From: AP-15 sp963846635
GTDB taxonomy: Bacteria > Pseudomonadota > Alphaproteobacteria > ATCC43930 > CGMCC-115725
Assembly: GCA_963846635.1 (NCBI GenBank)
Contig: CAWJXM010000018.1
Span: forward strand, 40,221-104,220
DNA length: 64,000 nt
Direction of reading: 5' to 3'
In this document: positions 44,416 to 53,763 of the stretch, piece by piece
Layout: every line of letters begins with the position of its first letter
Numbering within the stretch: the stretch's first letter is position 1
Program-made: the position numbers and the translations under genes
Notes under the pieces: model-generated
Databases searched by the model: none
What the model saw: only the letters and a program-made list of their open reading frames with translations
Told to the model about the DNA's origin: nothing

Positions 44416-44758
44416 TCGGATGCAGGCGATGTGTGATCCCACCCCCCGACCTCGATGAGTTGACGCCGGCCCAGTTGCGGGAGCTGGTGGCCCTGTTGCT
44501 GACCAAGATGGCCGAACTGGACCAGAAAACCGTCGAACAGCGCGAGGAGATTGCGCCCCTGAAGGGGCTGAAGGGGGGTCCCGACATCACCCCCAGCGGC
44601 ATGGATCAGGGCACCGCACCGGCCAAGCCCAGCGCGACAGGAAAGCCCCGACGACGCGGCGCGGTCCGCCCCCGGGTCAGGGTTGCGGATCGGATCATCA
44701 AGGCCCCTGTCCCGGCCGGATCGCGCTTCAAAGGCTACGAGACCGATACCGTCCAGGA

Positions 44759-44792
44759 CCTGGTGCTGACGGTAACCTGGTGCTGACGGTCC
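44759..44792 (+). repeat. 17-bp coding tandem repeat, two units
   Basis: ACCTGGTGCTGACGGTA followed by ACCTGGTGCTGACGGTC. One unit would keep the IS66 transposase in frame; two shift it. Copy 2 of the element has three units at 57990-58040. Confidence 0.9.
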
Positions 44793-45934
44793 ATGCGGTC
44801 CGCGACCGGCGCGAGGGTTGGGTCACGCCGCACGGCAGAACGATCATGGCGCCATTGCCCGCGGGTCCCCGCAGACCCTTCGGCCCCGACCTGCGGCGCT
44901 TCGTGTTGATGCAATACCACCACGGCCAAACGACGTTGCCCCGTCTGGCGACGCTGTTGCAGCCGGTTGGCGTGGCGATCTCCAAGCGTGCGATCCAGCG
45001 GTTGCTGACCAAAGGCCAGAACGACTTCCTTGCCGAAAACCGTGACGTGTTGCGCGCCGGCCTGAAGACCGCGCCGTGGATATCGGGCGACGACACCGGC
45101 GCGCGACATCAGACCCTGAACAGCTACGGCACGCAGACCGGCAATCAGCATTTCACCTGGTTTGCCACACGGTCATCGAAAAGCCGGCGGAACGTTCTCG
45201 ATCTACGGCGCGCCGGACATACCGACTTTGGGTTGAACGCCGCGGCCTTCGATGACAGGCGCGGCCGCGCTCTGTCCGCGCCCCTGATTGCGCGCTTGGC
45301 CGAACCGCCGGAACCGGTCTTCGCCGATCAGGCCGCCTGGTCAGCACACCGCGACCGGCTCGGCTTTAGCGCACTGACCACGACACCCGACCCAGTACAG
45401 ATCGCCCCTGAAGGCGCCATCTGGGGCAGCGTCCACGCCCACGACTTCCGGCGTGATGCCGTGGTGCTGAGCGATGATGCCGGACAATTCGCCGTTGGCC
45501 GGCACGCCCTGTGCTGGGTCCAGGCGGAGCGGCTGGTGCCCAAGCTGGACACCGTCACTGATCTGCACCGGGCTGCCCAACACAAGGGGCGCAAGCTGAT
45601 CTGGGACGTCTACGCCGATCTCAAGGTGTATCAGGCCAGCCCTGACAAATGCCGTCGTCTCGCGCTGCGGGCGCGGTTCGACCGCATCTTCCGACGCCGC
45701 ACCGGCTGGGCCACGCTTGACCGCCTTCGGGCGCGGCGGCAGGCCAACAAGGCCGAGTTGTTGAGGGTGCTGGAGCAGCCGGAAATCCCGCGGCACACCA
45801 ACGGCTCCGAGAACGATATCCGCTGCCAGGTCACACGGCGGAAAGTCAGCGCCGCGACGCGCCGCGATCTGGGACGGGACTGCCGCGATGCTTTCCTGGG
45901 CCTCGGCAAGACTTGCGCCAAGCTCGGCGTGGCG

Positions 45935-45962
45935 GTCTGGGACTATCTGTCTGGGACTATCT
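45935..45962 (+). repeat. 14-bp tandem duplication in IS66 copy 1
   Basis: GTCTGGGACTATCT occurs twice in a row near the end of the transposase and shifts the C-terminus out of frame. It is shared with copy 2 (56819-56846). Confidence 0.85.
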
Positions 45963-46084
45963 CGGCAGCCGGCTCGGCGTTCCCGCTCACCCTGTCGTTC
46001 CGCCACTCCCTGAACTCATCCGATGCCGCGGGCAGCTTGTCTGATCAATGGGGCTGCCCGCGGTTTTGCCCCTGTTACTCCCTG

Positions 46085-46207
46085 TCGTCATTCCCGCGAA
46101 AGCGGGAATCCAGGATGGCGAAGGCTGCAGCGGTTGCCCCTGGACCCCCGCTTTCGCGGGGGTGACGATAACCTATTGGGAACCCGGCATTCATTTTAAG
46201 TCAGGCT
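46085..46207. repeat. REP-containing repeat X, right (inverted) copy
   Basis: Inverted copy of 44006-44160: a REP doublet (TCATTCCCGCGAAAGCGGGA ... CCCCCGCTTTCGCGGGGGTG), then CCTATTGGGAAC, CATTCATTTTAAGTCAGGCT. It directly abuts IS701-like element B. Confidence 0.7.
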
Positions 46208-47704
46208 CTAAGTTCGACTTTGGCCATTTGGTGCCGGGGTCATGCGGCGTGGCAAAAGGCATAAGCAATGCCCTCGCGCAGGCGGTTCGGGAGTTTTCGG
46301 CTGTCTGATCTGGTGCGCGACATGGAAAAACCTTGAGCGGCCCAGATTTCCTTACGCACGGCGGCGAGGGTATCGGCGAAGGTTGGTTGCGTCTTGCGAT
46401 ACCAGGCCGCGGCAGCGACGGCGCGCTTGGTATGGGTACTGAGCCGGCTGCCGAGCAGGGTGGTAAGGGAGAACAGGCCCAGCAGGCAGGGCGTGGTGCG
46501 GGCGATGGCGCGATCCGACCACTGGCGCTGGGTCTCGAGCCCGAGATGATCGCGCGCCTCACGGCCCTTCGACAGGCTCAGGAGTGACCTCGACGGGCCA
46601 ACGCTGGACGAACCAGCGGATGATCTGCAAGGCCTCGCGGCCGGGATCGGTGCACAGCAGCGCCTGCGGGTCGAATTGCCCCTCGGGATCGCGCAACAGC
46701 ACCCAGCGGAGCGGCACGGGCGGCAGCCCGCTGTGGAACCACACGGCGGTTTGCGAGCAGATCTCGAGGCGGCGCTCGGGCGTGCCGTACCAACCGGTGA
46801 TGCTGACCGGGTGCCAGACGGTGACGGGATCCGCCAGCACCTGAGCCAGCGTGGGCAGGCGGGCGCCCTTTTTGCGCGGCCGTCCCTTGGTCCCGGGCGT
46901 GCGCGGCGGCGCCGGCTCGTAGAGCGCGGCATCCAGGCGCAGGCGGGTGACGCCGATCAGATCGTGGCGGACCAGCGCGGCCAGCAGCTCGAGCGCGGCG
47001 AAGCTGCTGTCACCGAGAAGCACGAGCTCACGCCCGGGCAGCCAACGGCGGGCTTGCAAGGCGATCTGCCGTGCCCAGTCGGTCAGCGTCTTGTGCCGCA
47101 GGCCACGTTTGCGGCAATACCGCTCGGAGGGCGCCAGCACGGTCAGGAACGGCAAGGCCCAGACCCCGCCCAGGTGATCGGCACCAGCAGCATCAGGCTG
47201 AGCCAGCGCAGGCCCGAGGTCTTGACGAAGACGGCCTTCGACGAGCGCACCGGGTCGCGATAGATCCCCTTGGCGCTGATCCGCTTGCCGCGGCGCCGCT
47301 CGATGGTGTCATCGATGCCCAGCAATACGGGGCCGCGGGGCACAAAGGCCGCCAGCAGCATGTCGAACAGCAGGCGCGTGCCAATTCGGCTGCGCCAGAC
47401 GGCGCGGTTCAGCACCCGATGATAGCTGACGAAGTGCCGCTCCCAGCGCAGGCCGACCATCCGCAGAATGGCGCACACCGTGCGCTGCCCGGGTGTCAGC
47501 AGCGCACCCAGCAGCAGCATCTGCGCATGGCGCCAAGTCCGGTCCTGCGCAAACAGCAAGGCAAATGGTAGGATCACAGCGGCGAAGCGAGCGGGCAGAT
47601 GCAGCATGGCGGCATCTCCTGGCAGAGACCCGCCTGCCTACTCCCATCCGCTTCGCCACCCAACACCCTCGCTATACCGCCCAAATGGCCAAAGTCGAAC
47701 TTAG
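46208..47704 (-). mobile_element. IS701-like element B
   Basis: A perfect 24-bp inverted repeat (starting CTAAGTTCGACTTTGGCCAT) lies at 46208-46231 and 47681-47704. The 1.5-kb element holds one broken transposase gene on the minus strand. It faces element A across the REP/IS66 block. Confidence 0.78.
46240..47607 (-). pseudogene. IS701-like transposase (element B), two frame breaks
   Basis: Three frame pieces build one DDE transposase related to element A. The first (47607-47143) contains GQRTVCAILRMVGLRWERHF and VLLGIDDTIERRRGKRISAK. The second (47155-46559) contains PFLTVLAPSERYCRKRGLRH and LVLLGDSSFAALELLAALVR. The third (to 46240) contains ARDHLGLETQRQWSDRAIAR. One base is missing near 47165 (GCGGGGTCTGG). 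At 46566-46585 a REP-like CCTGAGCCTGTCGAAGGG has replaced the bases for the TFEE motif, destroying the third catalytic acid. The product is inactive. Confidence 0.8.
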
Positions 47705-47803
47705 TTTCGGCAGACGGACGGTTGTCGTTGCGCGCGAGCATGCGATTTTCTGTACCACCTATTTGGTCGTAGCCGGCTGTTTATAGGCGTTTCCGGGCAG
47801 CAC

Positions 47804-48115
47804 CTAGCCGGAAGCGTCCCGGGGCTCCAGCTCGGCGTCGGCCGCATCTGGGAGCACCCGGCGGATCGCATACACCTGTTGCTCCGCCTCGGCCCGCACG
47901 CGTTCCCAATACTGCACGCCGTAGCTTCGCCCGGTAGTCCGCGCATCTTCGGCCATTTGGCGCGACAATTCGATCCGTTCGTTCAACACGCGTTGTGCGA
48001 CGTCGAGCGCCTTTTCCAAAAGTCCGAGCTGCGCCGGCAGAAGTTCCCGAGCGCCAAAGACATGCCTGATATGGCGGCGGAATTGCGCTGTAGTCCCATT
48101 GCCGATTTTTCGCAC
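47804..48115 (-). CDS. Small unknown helical protein
   Basis: A 103-residue frame, MRKIGNGTTAQFRRHIRHVF, with a long amphipathic region (LGLLEKALDVAQRVLNERIE then LSRQMAEDARTTGRSYGVQYW, VRAEAEQQVYAIRRVLPDAA) that is probably coiled-coil. It is protein-like and distinct from shadow frames. It lies just downstream of an IS630 remnant and its own N-terminus may have been changed by that junction. No family is recognised. Confidence 0.5.
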   Translation of the reverse strand: MRKIGNGTTAQFRRHIRHVFGARELLPAQLGLLEKALDVAQRVLNERIELSRQMAEDARTTGRSYGVQYWERVRAEAEQQVYAIRRVLPDAADAELEPRDASG

Positions 48116-48119
48116 CGGC

Positions 48120-48387
48120 CCGACAGCAGGCGGGCCATCCCCAGGCGCGGCGCCTCATAGAGCGCCCGCTCCAGGGTGCCCTCGACACAGCGGCGCTGGG
48201 TTCGGCACACCGTCGCCGCGCTGACCGCGATATGGCGCGCGATGACCGCCTCGCTGTCTCCGGCATCGGTCGCGAGCAGGATTTGGGCGCGTTTGAGCGT
48301 GCGGGCGGCAGGGCGGCCGCCGCGCAACAGAGCGGTCAGTTCGCCGCGCTCAGCCTCACTCAATTCGACCCGATAGCGTACATTCAT
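48120..48387 (-). pseudogene. IS630-family transposase N-terminal remnant
   Basis: Starts MNVRYRVELSEAERGELTAL and continues LLRGGRPAARTLKRAQILLA, VIARHIAVSAATVCRTQRRC and VEGTLERALYEAPRLG, the HTH half of an IS630/Tc1-type transposase. The DDE catalytic half is absent: the frame runs into unrelated sequence (the 47804-48115 gene region). It is a broken fragment. Confidence 0.75.
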
Positions 48388-48414
48388 CGCGGCCTCCGGT
48401 GGTTCGAGGCTGCT

Positions 48415-48689
48415 ATGAACCGGATCGGCAGTGTGTGTCATCCTTCCGCGGGATCAAGCTTCACCGACAGGCAGGGCCAGTACCTGGCTTTCATCTATGC
48501 CTACACGCGCGTCAATGGCCGCCCTCCGGCCGAGGCCGATCTGCAACGCTATTTCCACGTCAGCCCGCCCACCGTGCATCAGATATGGTGCTCACCCTGG
48601 AACGCACTGGTCTCATCCGGCGACAGCCTGGGGTGGCGCGCAGCATCGAAGTGCTGGTTGCTCCTGAATTTCTGCCTGTCCTACGCTGA
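48415..48689 (+). pseudogene. LexA/MarR-type winged-helix protein, 2-bp frameshift
   Basis: SSFTDRQGQYLAFIYAYTRV and NGRPPAEADLQRYFHVSPPT lead into VHQ, after which the frame is lost. Another frame carries the continuation VLTLERTGLIRRQPGVARSI and EVLVAPEFLPVLR. The break is an extra AT (CATCAGATATGGTG where CATCAGATGGTG is expected) at about 48582. The whole would be a small DNA-binding protein of about 90 residues. It is divergent from the IS630 remnant. Confidence 0.65.
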
Positions 48690-48854
48690 TCCAAACTATC
48701 AAAACTCTGTGAAATGCCATAGTTTTACTGGGAAATATTAAGAACTGCACCGCAATATGCGCTAGTGAACGTTTCGATTGAGCAGACGGCGCGCGGTTCC
48801 AGCGTAATTAGGCGCGGAGAGAGCCATTAGGCTCATTGGTGCAAGTGCCTCGTT

Positions 48855-50609
48855 ATGATTCGTGAAAAATCTGCAACCAGCCACCTGGAGAGTTTTTCCC
48901 AGCGCCTCGGGCACGTCGTGCTGGTGGAATTACCCGCTTGGCAACTGCTTGTCCTCGCCGCCGTCGTCGGCGCCTTGTGGGCCGCAAGCCTCTTCGATTG
49001 GGGTTTCATCTCGGGGCAACATGCGTTCTGGAAATTCCCAATAGGAATCGACATGCAGCTGGTGCTTGCGGCCTATTTCTACTACGTGCAGGCTCCGTGG
49101 CAACTGCCACTGTTTTACGTCTCGGGGCTGGGTACTCCGGCCGGTACGAATATCATCTTCACGGATGCCGTGCCGATCGTCGGACTTGTTGGCAAGCTGA
49201 TCCATAGCTTCACCGGCGCCACGCCAAACCTCTACGGTGCCTATCTCTTCCTGTGCTTTGCCCTTCCCGGCATTATGATGACGCTGGTGCTGATCGCGAC
49301 AGAGACTCGCTGCGCCCTTGCGGCAATCATCGGCGCGATCTTTGCCAATGCGATGCCGGCTTTGCTATGGCGGTGGGGCGACATCGCCCTCGCGTCCCAT
49401 TTTCTGTTGATCGGCGCGCTTGCGCTATACCTGTTCTCGTTGCAGAAGCGGGTCTGGCGCGGCCTCGCAGCGCTCTGGACCGCCTGGCTTGTCCTTGTCT
49501 ATTTGACCAACATTTACCTCTTTACGATGGTCGGTGCCGTCTGGCTCTGCGCCACAATACAGCGACGCCTAAACGGTTTAACGACGACGCGCGAGGCAAT
49601 GCGGATCGCGACACTGACAGTCACCGTGGTGACAATCGTCGTAGTTCTCGGCGGTCAATTCGGCAAAGGAGGCGGTCTGCCTTTTGCCGAGTACGGAAAA
49701 TACTCGATGAATCTGCTCTCGCCTGTCTTGCCGCAGCTGAGCGGCTTGCTGCCCGGACTGGGTGGGATCATCGACGCCACCGGCGGTCAATACGAAGGCT
49801 TCAATTATCTCGGCTTGGGGCTGCTGCTTGCCTCGATCTTTGCTTTACCCGCCGAAATCGGCTGGGTCAGGCGAAATCTACGGCGGCACGTCTCGCTATT
49901 GGCTTTATGCACAGCACTGTGCTTTTTTGCCATTTCCCATCGCGTCTTTGTCGGTCATTGGCTTCTGCTCGAGCTGCCGCTGCCCAGTGCTCTCAATCTG
50001 GTGCTCGGGATTTTTCGGTCGAGTGGCCGCTTCTTCTGGCTCATCGGTTATGCGCAAATAGCTATGGTGGTCGTGCTGGCCTTCCGTCGCCCTCAGGCTG
50101 TCATCGTTTTGTATCTATTAGGCGCGGCACTCCTCCAGCTATTGGACGTACAACCGCTGAGACAGCACATCATTGCCAGCATCGCCGCCGGGACAGACAA
50201 GGAGGAGTTTGACCATAACCAGATTGCACATCTGGTCACTGGCGCGCGCTCGATCGAGGTCGCACCCAGCTTTCAATGCAGCGCGAATATGCAACAGATT
50301 TCGGCGAATATGGAGTTGATGCTGGCTGCCGCCCGGGCCAATGTTCTAACCAATACCGTCTATCTAGCGCGGGAAAGCTACAATCTCACATTGTATGATG
50401 TCTTACACGCGCCGAGCCGATTTTTTGACATGCTGCGGGTGCGGGCTAATGCGTATTGCAACGACGAGATCGAGCGCGCACGGCGCGGTGGAGATCCGGG
50501 CACGGTGGTCGTGCTGCTTTCAGATCGGCCGAAGCGGCAAGATATGGCATCGGACATCACCTGCTTGCCGCTTTCATGGGCACGGTATTGTGAGAGGTTT
50601 AAGGAATAA
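48855..50609 (+). CDS. Large multi-pass membrane protein (DUF6311-like)
   Basis: A 584-residue integral membrane protein with about 11 hydrophobic helices. It opens with a cytoplasmic stretch, then LLVLAAVVGALWAASLFDWG. A periplasmic loop (FWKFPIGIDMQLVLAAYFYY, PWQLPLFYVSGLGTPAGTNI) resembles the first loop of GT-C glycosyltransferase-type proteins. Further on: NYLGLGLLLASIFALPAEIG, FRSSGRFFWLIGYAQIAMVV, and a soluble C-terminal part with two spaced cysteines. I link it to DUF6311 from memory; the function is unknown, possibly in cell-envelope glycan assembly. GC is somewhat lower than in the core. Confidence 0.65.
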   Translation: MIREKSATSHLESFSQRLGHVVLVELPAWQLLVLAAVVGALWAASLFDWGFISGQHAFWKFPIGIDMQLVLAAYFYYVQAPWQLPLFYVSGLGTPAGTNIIFTDAVPIVGLVGKLIHSFTGATPNLYGAYLFLCFALPGIMMTLVLIATETRCALAAIIGAIFANAMPALLWRWGDIALASHFLLIGALALYLFSLQKRVWRGLAALWTAWLVLVYLTNIYLFTMVGAVWLCATIQRRLNGLTTTREAMRIATLTVTVVTIVVVLGGQFGKGGGLPFAEYGKYSMNLLSPVLPQLSGLLPGLGGIIDATGGQYEGFNYLGLGLLLASIFALPAEIGWVRRNLRRHVSLLALCTALCFFAISHRVFVGHWLLLELPLPSALNLVLGIFRSSGRFFWLIGYAQIAMVVVLAFRRPQAVIVLYLLGAALLQLLDVQPLRQHIIASIAAGTDKEEFDHNQIAHLVTGARSIEVAPSFQCSANMQQISANMELMLAAARANVLTNTVYLARESYNLTLYDVLHAPSRFFDMLRVRANAYCNDEIERARRGGDPGTVVVLLSDRPKRQDMASDITCLPLSWARYCERFKE

Positions 50610-50904
50610 AAAACACTGGTGATGGCGACCTCTTCCGAAATCTGGTCAACGCACGGCAAAGCGTCTAGAATTAAAGTTGTGCCAATCCTGCTCTGGCTGT
50701 CTTTGGGTGTCATGACGCGGCGGGGTCTGGACGCGCATGTTACGTTGGGAATAGCCCTCCGCATCCTACCGGCTGATCGAGTCAGACGCTCTTTGCCCCG
50801 TCCGGCCAACGGGCAGGGGGTTTTCTTCGCCAAACCTCAGTGCGTCAGGCTGCTGGTTTACAACCAATGTGATGATTTACAGAACGCAGATTGGCGGTTC
50901 GATC
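50610..50904. other. Intergenic region, nothing recognised
   Basis: About 295 bases between the large membrane protein and the UBP zinc-finger gene. Short frames here show no domain, and I see no clear terminator or repeat. Confidence 0.4.
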
Positions 50905-51156
50905 TCAAACCATGGTTTCGTGCACATAGCACCAACGCCAATCCTCACCCGGTTCAAAAGATTGGATGATCGGATGACCGGTTGCGTGGAAATGCTGGCG
51001 TGCATGCCGATTTGGTGAGGAGTTGCAGCAGCCGACATGCCCGCAGGTGAGGCAGAGGCGCAAATGTACCCACCAGCTGCCGATCCTCAGGCAGTCTTCG
51101 CAGCCGTTGGCGCTCGGAGTGACGTCGCGGATGAACTTCAGATCGGGATCGGCCAT
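50905..51156 (-). CDS. UBP-type zinc-finger protein
   Basis: An 83-residue protein that is almost entirely one UBP zinc finger: CEDCLRIGSWWVHLRLCLTC, GHVGCCNSSPNRHARQHFHA, TGHPIIQSFEPGEDWRWCYV. The Cys and His ligands and the WxxLRxCxxCGHxxCC pattern are complete. In eukaryotes this fold binds ubiquitin C-termini; the small bacterial versions have no proven role. The ATG at 51156 (MADPDLKF) is preferred over 51195. Confidence 0.85.
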   Translation of the reverse strand: MADPDLKFIRDVTPSANGCEDCLRIGSWWVHLRLCLTCGHVGCCNSSPNRHARQHFHATGHPIIQSFEPGEDWRWCYVHETMV

Positions 51157-51326
51157 CTGATCCTCCAGGTTTCGATCATATCGTCGGGTTTGCAATCCTC
51201 ACGGCCGGTCGGCTACCCGAAGAGGTTCGGCGGCGATACCGCGTCAATCTCGTTCGGAGGTGGTGCGAGAGGCGGACAGCGCCCGCGGTACGAGGTCGGC
51301 GGGCGCTGCTCTATATCTGCTGCGGC

Positions 51327-51443
51327 TCACCTCGCCAACTTTGTCACATTGTGCGGATCGATGACGTATTTCTTGGGCGAGCCGTCATGGAAGAATTTGG
51401 AGGCTTCGGGCGCCCTTTCGAGCGGGATGATCTCGGAGATCTT
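51327..51443 (-). pseudogene. C-terminal fragment of an MDR-type alcohol dehydrogenase
   Basis: A short frame without start reads KISEIIPLERAPEASKFFHD and GSPKKYVIDPHNVTKLAR before the stop. This is the usual end of zinc-containing medium-chain dehydrogenases. Everything upstream is missing, so it is a deletion remnant. Confidence 0.5.
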
Positions 51444-51717
51444 ATACCAAACTGACTAAATGCTAACCTGTGTCAGCCGGGGAAAAGAGCACAACAAGTT
51501 GCTTTGGCGGGTCAGTATCAAATCAGGTGGGTATTATAGAGGGTCTCGGCCGCCAGCGATTTTGGCTGCCACGGGCGGGTCGAATGTCGCCTGACCGCCG
51601 TCGGTTGCGGATTTTTTGGTCGAATGGTGGACACGCTCGAGCCATGACCCTAAATTCGGCAGTTGCCCCCAGACATGGCGGCAATTTCGCCCCGGTTTGC
51701 CACCATAGCTGGCGTGA
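51444..51717. other. Intergenic region left of the IS1380 remnant
   Basis: No gene seen. It probably contains the downstream end of the IS1380-type element, but I could not pair it with another end. Confidence 0.35.
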
Positions 51718-52690
51718 TCAACCCGGCTGCAGGCGTGCTGGCGGGATCCGTTGCCGGCCGCGCAGATATTTTTGCAGCGCCTCGCTGAGGATGCGGTACC
51801 AGCGCTGGACCGCGTCCAACTGCTCCGCTTTTGCGCGCAACCTGGCGACGAACCGGGCGATGCGCAGATAGGGCCGCCGCGCCGTCTGCTGCTCGCCAGG
51901 CGTGCTGCTCACCGACAGTGTGGTCCGGCCGGCGTGCTGGGTTTTGCGGGCAATCGCCTGCAGCCGCACCGGCCGGCTGGTGATGACTTCGCGCTGCTGA
52001 TCGGGATCGGCAAGCCGGACCAACAAGCTCCCCCCGTTGTAAATCAGCGCCACGCTGGCGGCCAGCAGACGGCAGCGTTTCACATCCTGGGTTGTGAAGT
52101 CACCCCAGCCCCAATGGTTCTTCAGCTCATCAAACGCGTTCTCGCGATCCGCACGGTCCCGGTAGAGCTGGCCCAGGGTGAGGATTTTGCTGTCCCGCGA
52201 TGTCACCAAGGCGGCATATTCCCAGACCTCCCGCTTGCCGCCGAGCTCCTCGGCAAAACCAAGCAGCGGCGGCCCGGGATCGGTGCGATCCAACAGCGCC
52301 AGCGGGCGATTGAACTTGCGGCGCCGCAGAACCACCCGTCGTTGCCGGCTCCATCCCATCAGCCGTAGGTTTGTTTCCTTGCCTTGCCAACCCTGGCCGG
52401 CATTGCTCCAGTCGCACTCCGCCATCGCGCGCTCCAGCGCCCGCGTCATGTTCGCTGTGGTGCGCAGACGGAACAGATATGGCAATCCCGCCCGCTCGGC
52501 CCGCGCCATCACCCCTTTGTTGCCCCATTCGGCATCACCGCGCAGCAAGCGCGGCCAGCGCTCGCGCCCGAGCGGCGCCAACCGCGACCACAGCCCGGCG
52601 GTGGCGTGCTTGGGATTGTGGTGATCGCCGGGATGCACCTCAACCCGCAGCACCAGGCGCAGATCCGATCGCATGTCGGTGTGATAACAA
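51718..52690 (-). pseudogene. IS1380-family transposase, N-terminus missing
   Basis: The frame carries CYHTDMRSDLRLVLRVEVHP, GLWSRLAPLGRERWPRLLRG, DAEWGNKGVMARAERAGLPY and LFRLRTTANMTRALERAMAE. The catalytic-Glu region is YRDRADRENAFDELKNHWGW, followed by the C-terminus SEALQKYLRGRQRIPPARLQ. This is the second and larger part of an IS1380 transposase. The start and the first catalytic Asp are gone: homology ends where the IS4 element begins (52695), which therefore truncated it. Confidence 0.75.
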
Positions 52691-52694
52691 GCCA

Positions 52695-52731
52695 AGCCTG
52701 CCCCGGCGAAGGCCCTAGGGGATGCACACAT
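52695..52731 (+). repeat. IS4-type terminal inverted repeat, left
   Basis: Starts AGCCTGCCCCGGCGAAGGCC and ends CTAGGGGATGCACACAT. It is matched in inverted orientation at 55620-55656 with three differences in about 36 bases. Confidence 0.8.
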
Positions 52732-53580
52732 TTCTCAGCTCCCATCCCGTAGCGAGGGCGCGAAAGTATTCCAGGCCATGCTTGAAGGTGATGGGACCTG
52801 GCGGCCGGGAGGAGCAATAGCCTCCTGAGCTTGTCGAAGGGCCAGCCGCCCAGACGCGCGATGATCCAGGCGGCCCAGGCGCGGCCGCGCCGGGTGTGAG
52901 GATTTTTCTGCTTTGCGGTTTTGCCCTCGACCTGCGCGTTGACGGCTTCCAGGGCCGCCATCTCCTCTTGTGTGAAGGCCAGGCTGGCCGGTTCGGCGCG
53001 GCGCCGGTCACGAGCCTGCACCAGCTGGAGGATGAGGGCGGCGGCTTTGGTGGCAATCGTCGCGCGCTTCAGCAGCCGCTCGGCGCTGGCAATCTGACTG
53101 TCTTCGAGCTGCAGCCCTGCTTCTTCAGAATGCGAAAGAGCTGCTCGATGATCCAGCGCAGCTTGTACCAGGCGACGATTTGCCAAGCCGCGTCTACGCT
53201 CGTGACGTCATGGGTGGTGAGCCGCCGCCAGTGCAGCGGCTTGCCGCCGGCCGGTGGGTCGTGTTCGGCGACCTCGACGAGAGTGAGGCGCACGCTTGGC
53301 AGGAGATCGCGAGCGCTGCCCCGCGGGCGGTTGAGAACGACCGTGCCAAAGCGCCGCGTCAGACGCGCCGTGCGGCCCGGCGCGTGCGGCCCGCGCCGGG
53401 GCCGCACGATCGTGCGCGTGTCGGCCTCTTGAAAATTGGCCCCGGTCGCGGACAGCCCGGCGCCCTTGGCCCGGCGACGGTCCTGCATGACGCGCGTCAG
53501 AATATGAAAGTTTGGCGCGGGCACCGTCGCCCTCCTGAGCTTGTCAAAGCAACCATTAACTTTGTAGCGGTTAGGTCTCC

Positions 53581-53703
53581 CCGACCGGCAGCCGCCGGGC
53601 CACCGCGCGCAGCGCTGGTCAAGGATGGCCAAAGGCCACCGCGAAGCGGCGCGGCAGCGTCCTTGACCGGCGCGAGCGCGGTGGCCCGGCGGCTGCCGGT
53701 CGG
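53581..53703. ncRNA. Long structured hairpin next to IS110 (RNA candidate)
   Basis: A perfect 28-bp inverted repeat (left arm 53581-53608 starting CCGACCGGCAGCCGCCGGGC, right arm 53676-53703) encloses 67 bases. Inside is a second perfect 9-bp pairing (GGTCAAGGA 53618-53626 with TCCTTGACC 53660-53668) and the small stem GGCCAAAGGCC. The open frames across it have no protein character. It lies downstream of the IS110 gene. It may be a structured RNA, a strong terminator or a nested palindromic mini-element; the sequence alone does not decide. Confidence 0.45.
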
Positions 53704-53763
53704 GACGAAGGAACGGGTCACCTGCGGTCGAACCAAGGAACGCTCTGGCGATAACTAAGCGCA

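Larger units (their letters stand above)
44433..46044 (+). pseudogene. tnpC: IS66 transposase TnpC, copy 1, broken by tandem duplications
   Basis: The first part (44433-44786) starts at GTG: VIPPPDLDELTPAQLRELVA, with AELDQKTVEQREEIAPLKGL, and stops in the 17-bp repeat. The second (GTG 44780 onward) has the catalytic IS66 region: FVLMQYHHGQTTLPRLATLL, APWISGDDTGARHQ, VLSDDAGQFAVGRHALCWVQ, PRHTNGSENDIRCQVTRRKV. Removing one 17-bp unit (44759-44792) and one 14-bp unit (45935-45962) gives exactly 527 codons ending DYLGSRLGVPAHPVVPPL...RGQLV. As it stands the frame is lost twice. The first stop and the internal GTG overlap (GTGCTGA), so reinitiation of the second part is possible. Confidence 0.85.
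44218..46078 (+). mobile_element. IS66-family element, copy 1 (ISBst12-type, tnpC only)
   Basis: A 1861-bp element with inverted ends GTAACAGGGGCAAAACCGCG on both sides (right end reads ...CGCGGTTTTGCCCCTGTTAC). A single transposase gene is present, without tnpA or tnpB. A second copy in the opposite orientation lies at 56703-58581. The 18-base length difference is explained by one extra 17-bp repeat unit plus one T in a T-run. No 8-bp target duplication was seen at either copy. Confidence 0.82.

Noticed and set aside
44046..46172. Repeated CCCGCGAAAGCGGG units as a CRISPR array
   Set aside because: These are dispersed REP doublets with no regular spacer pattern and no cas genes nearby.
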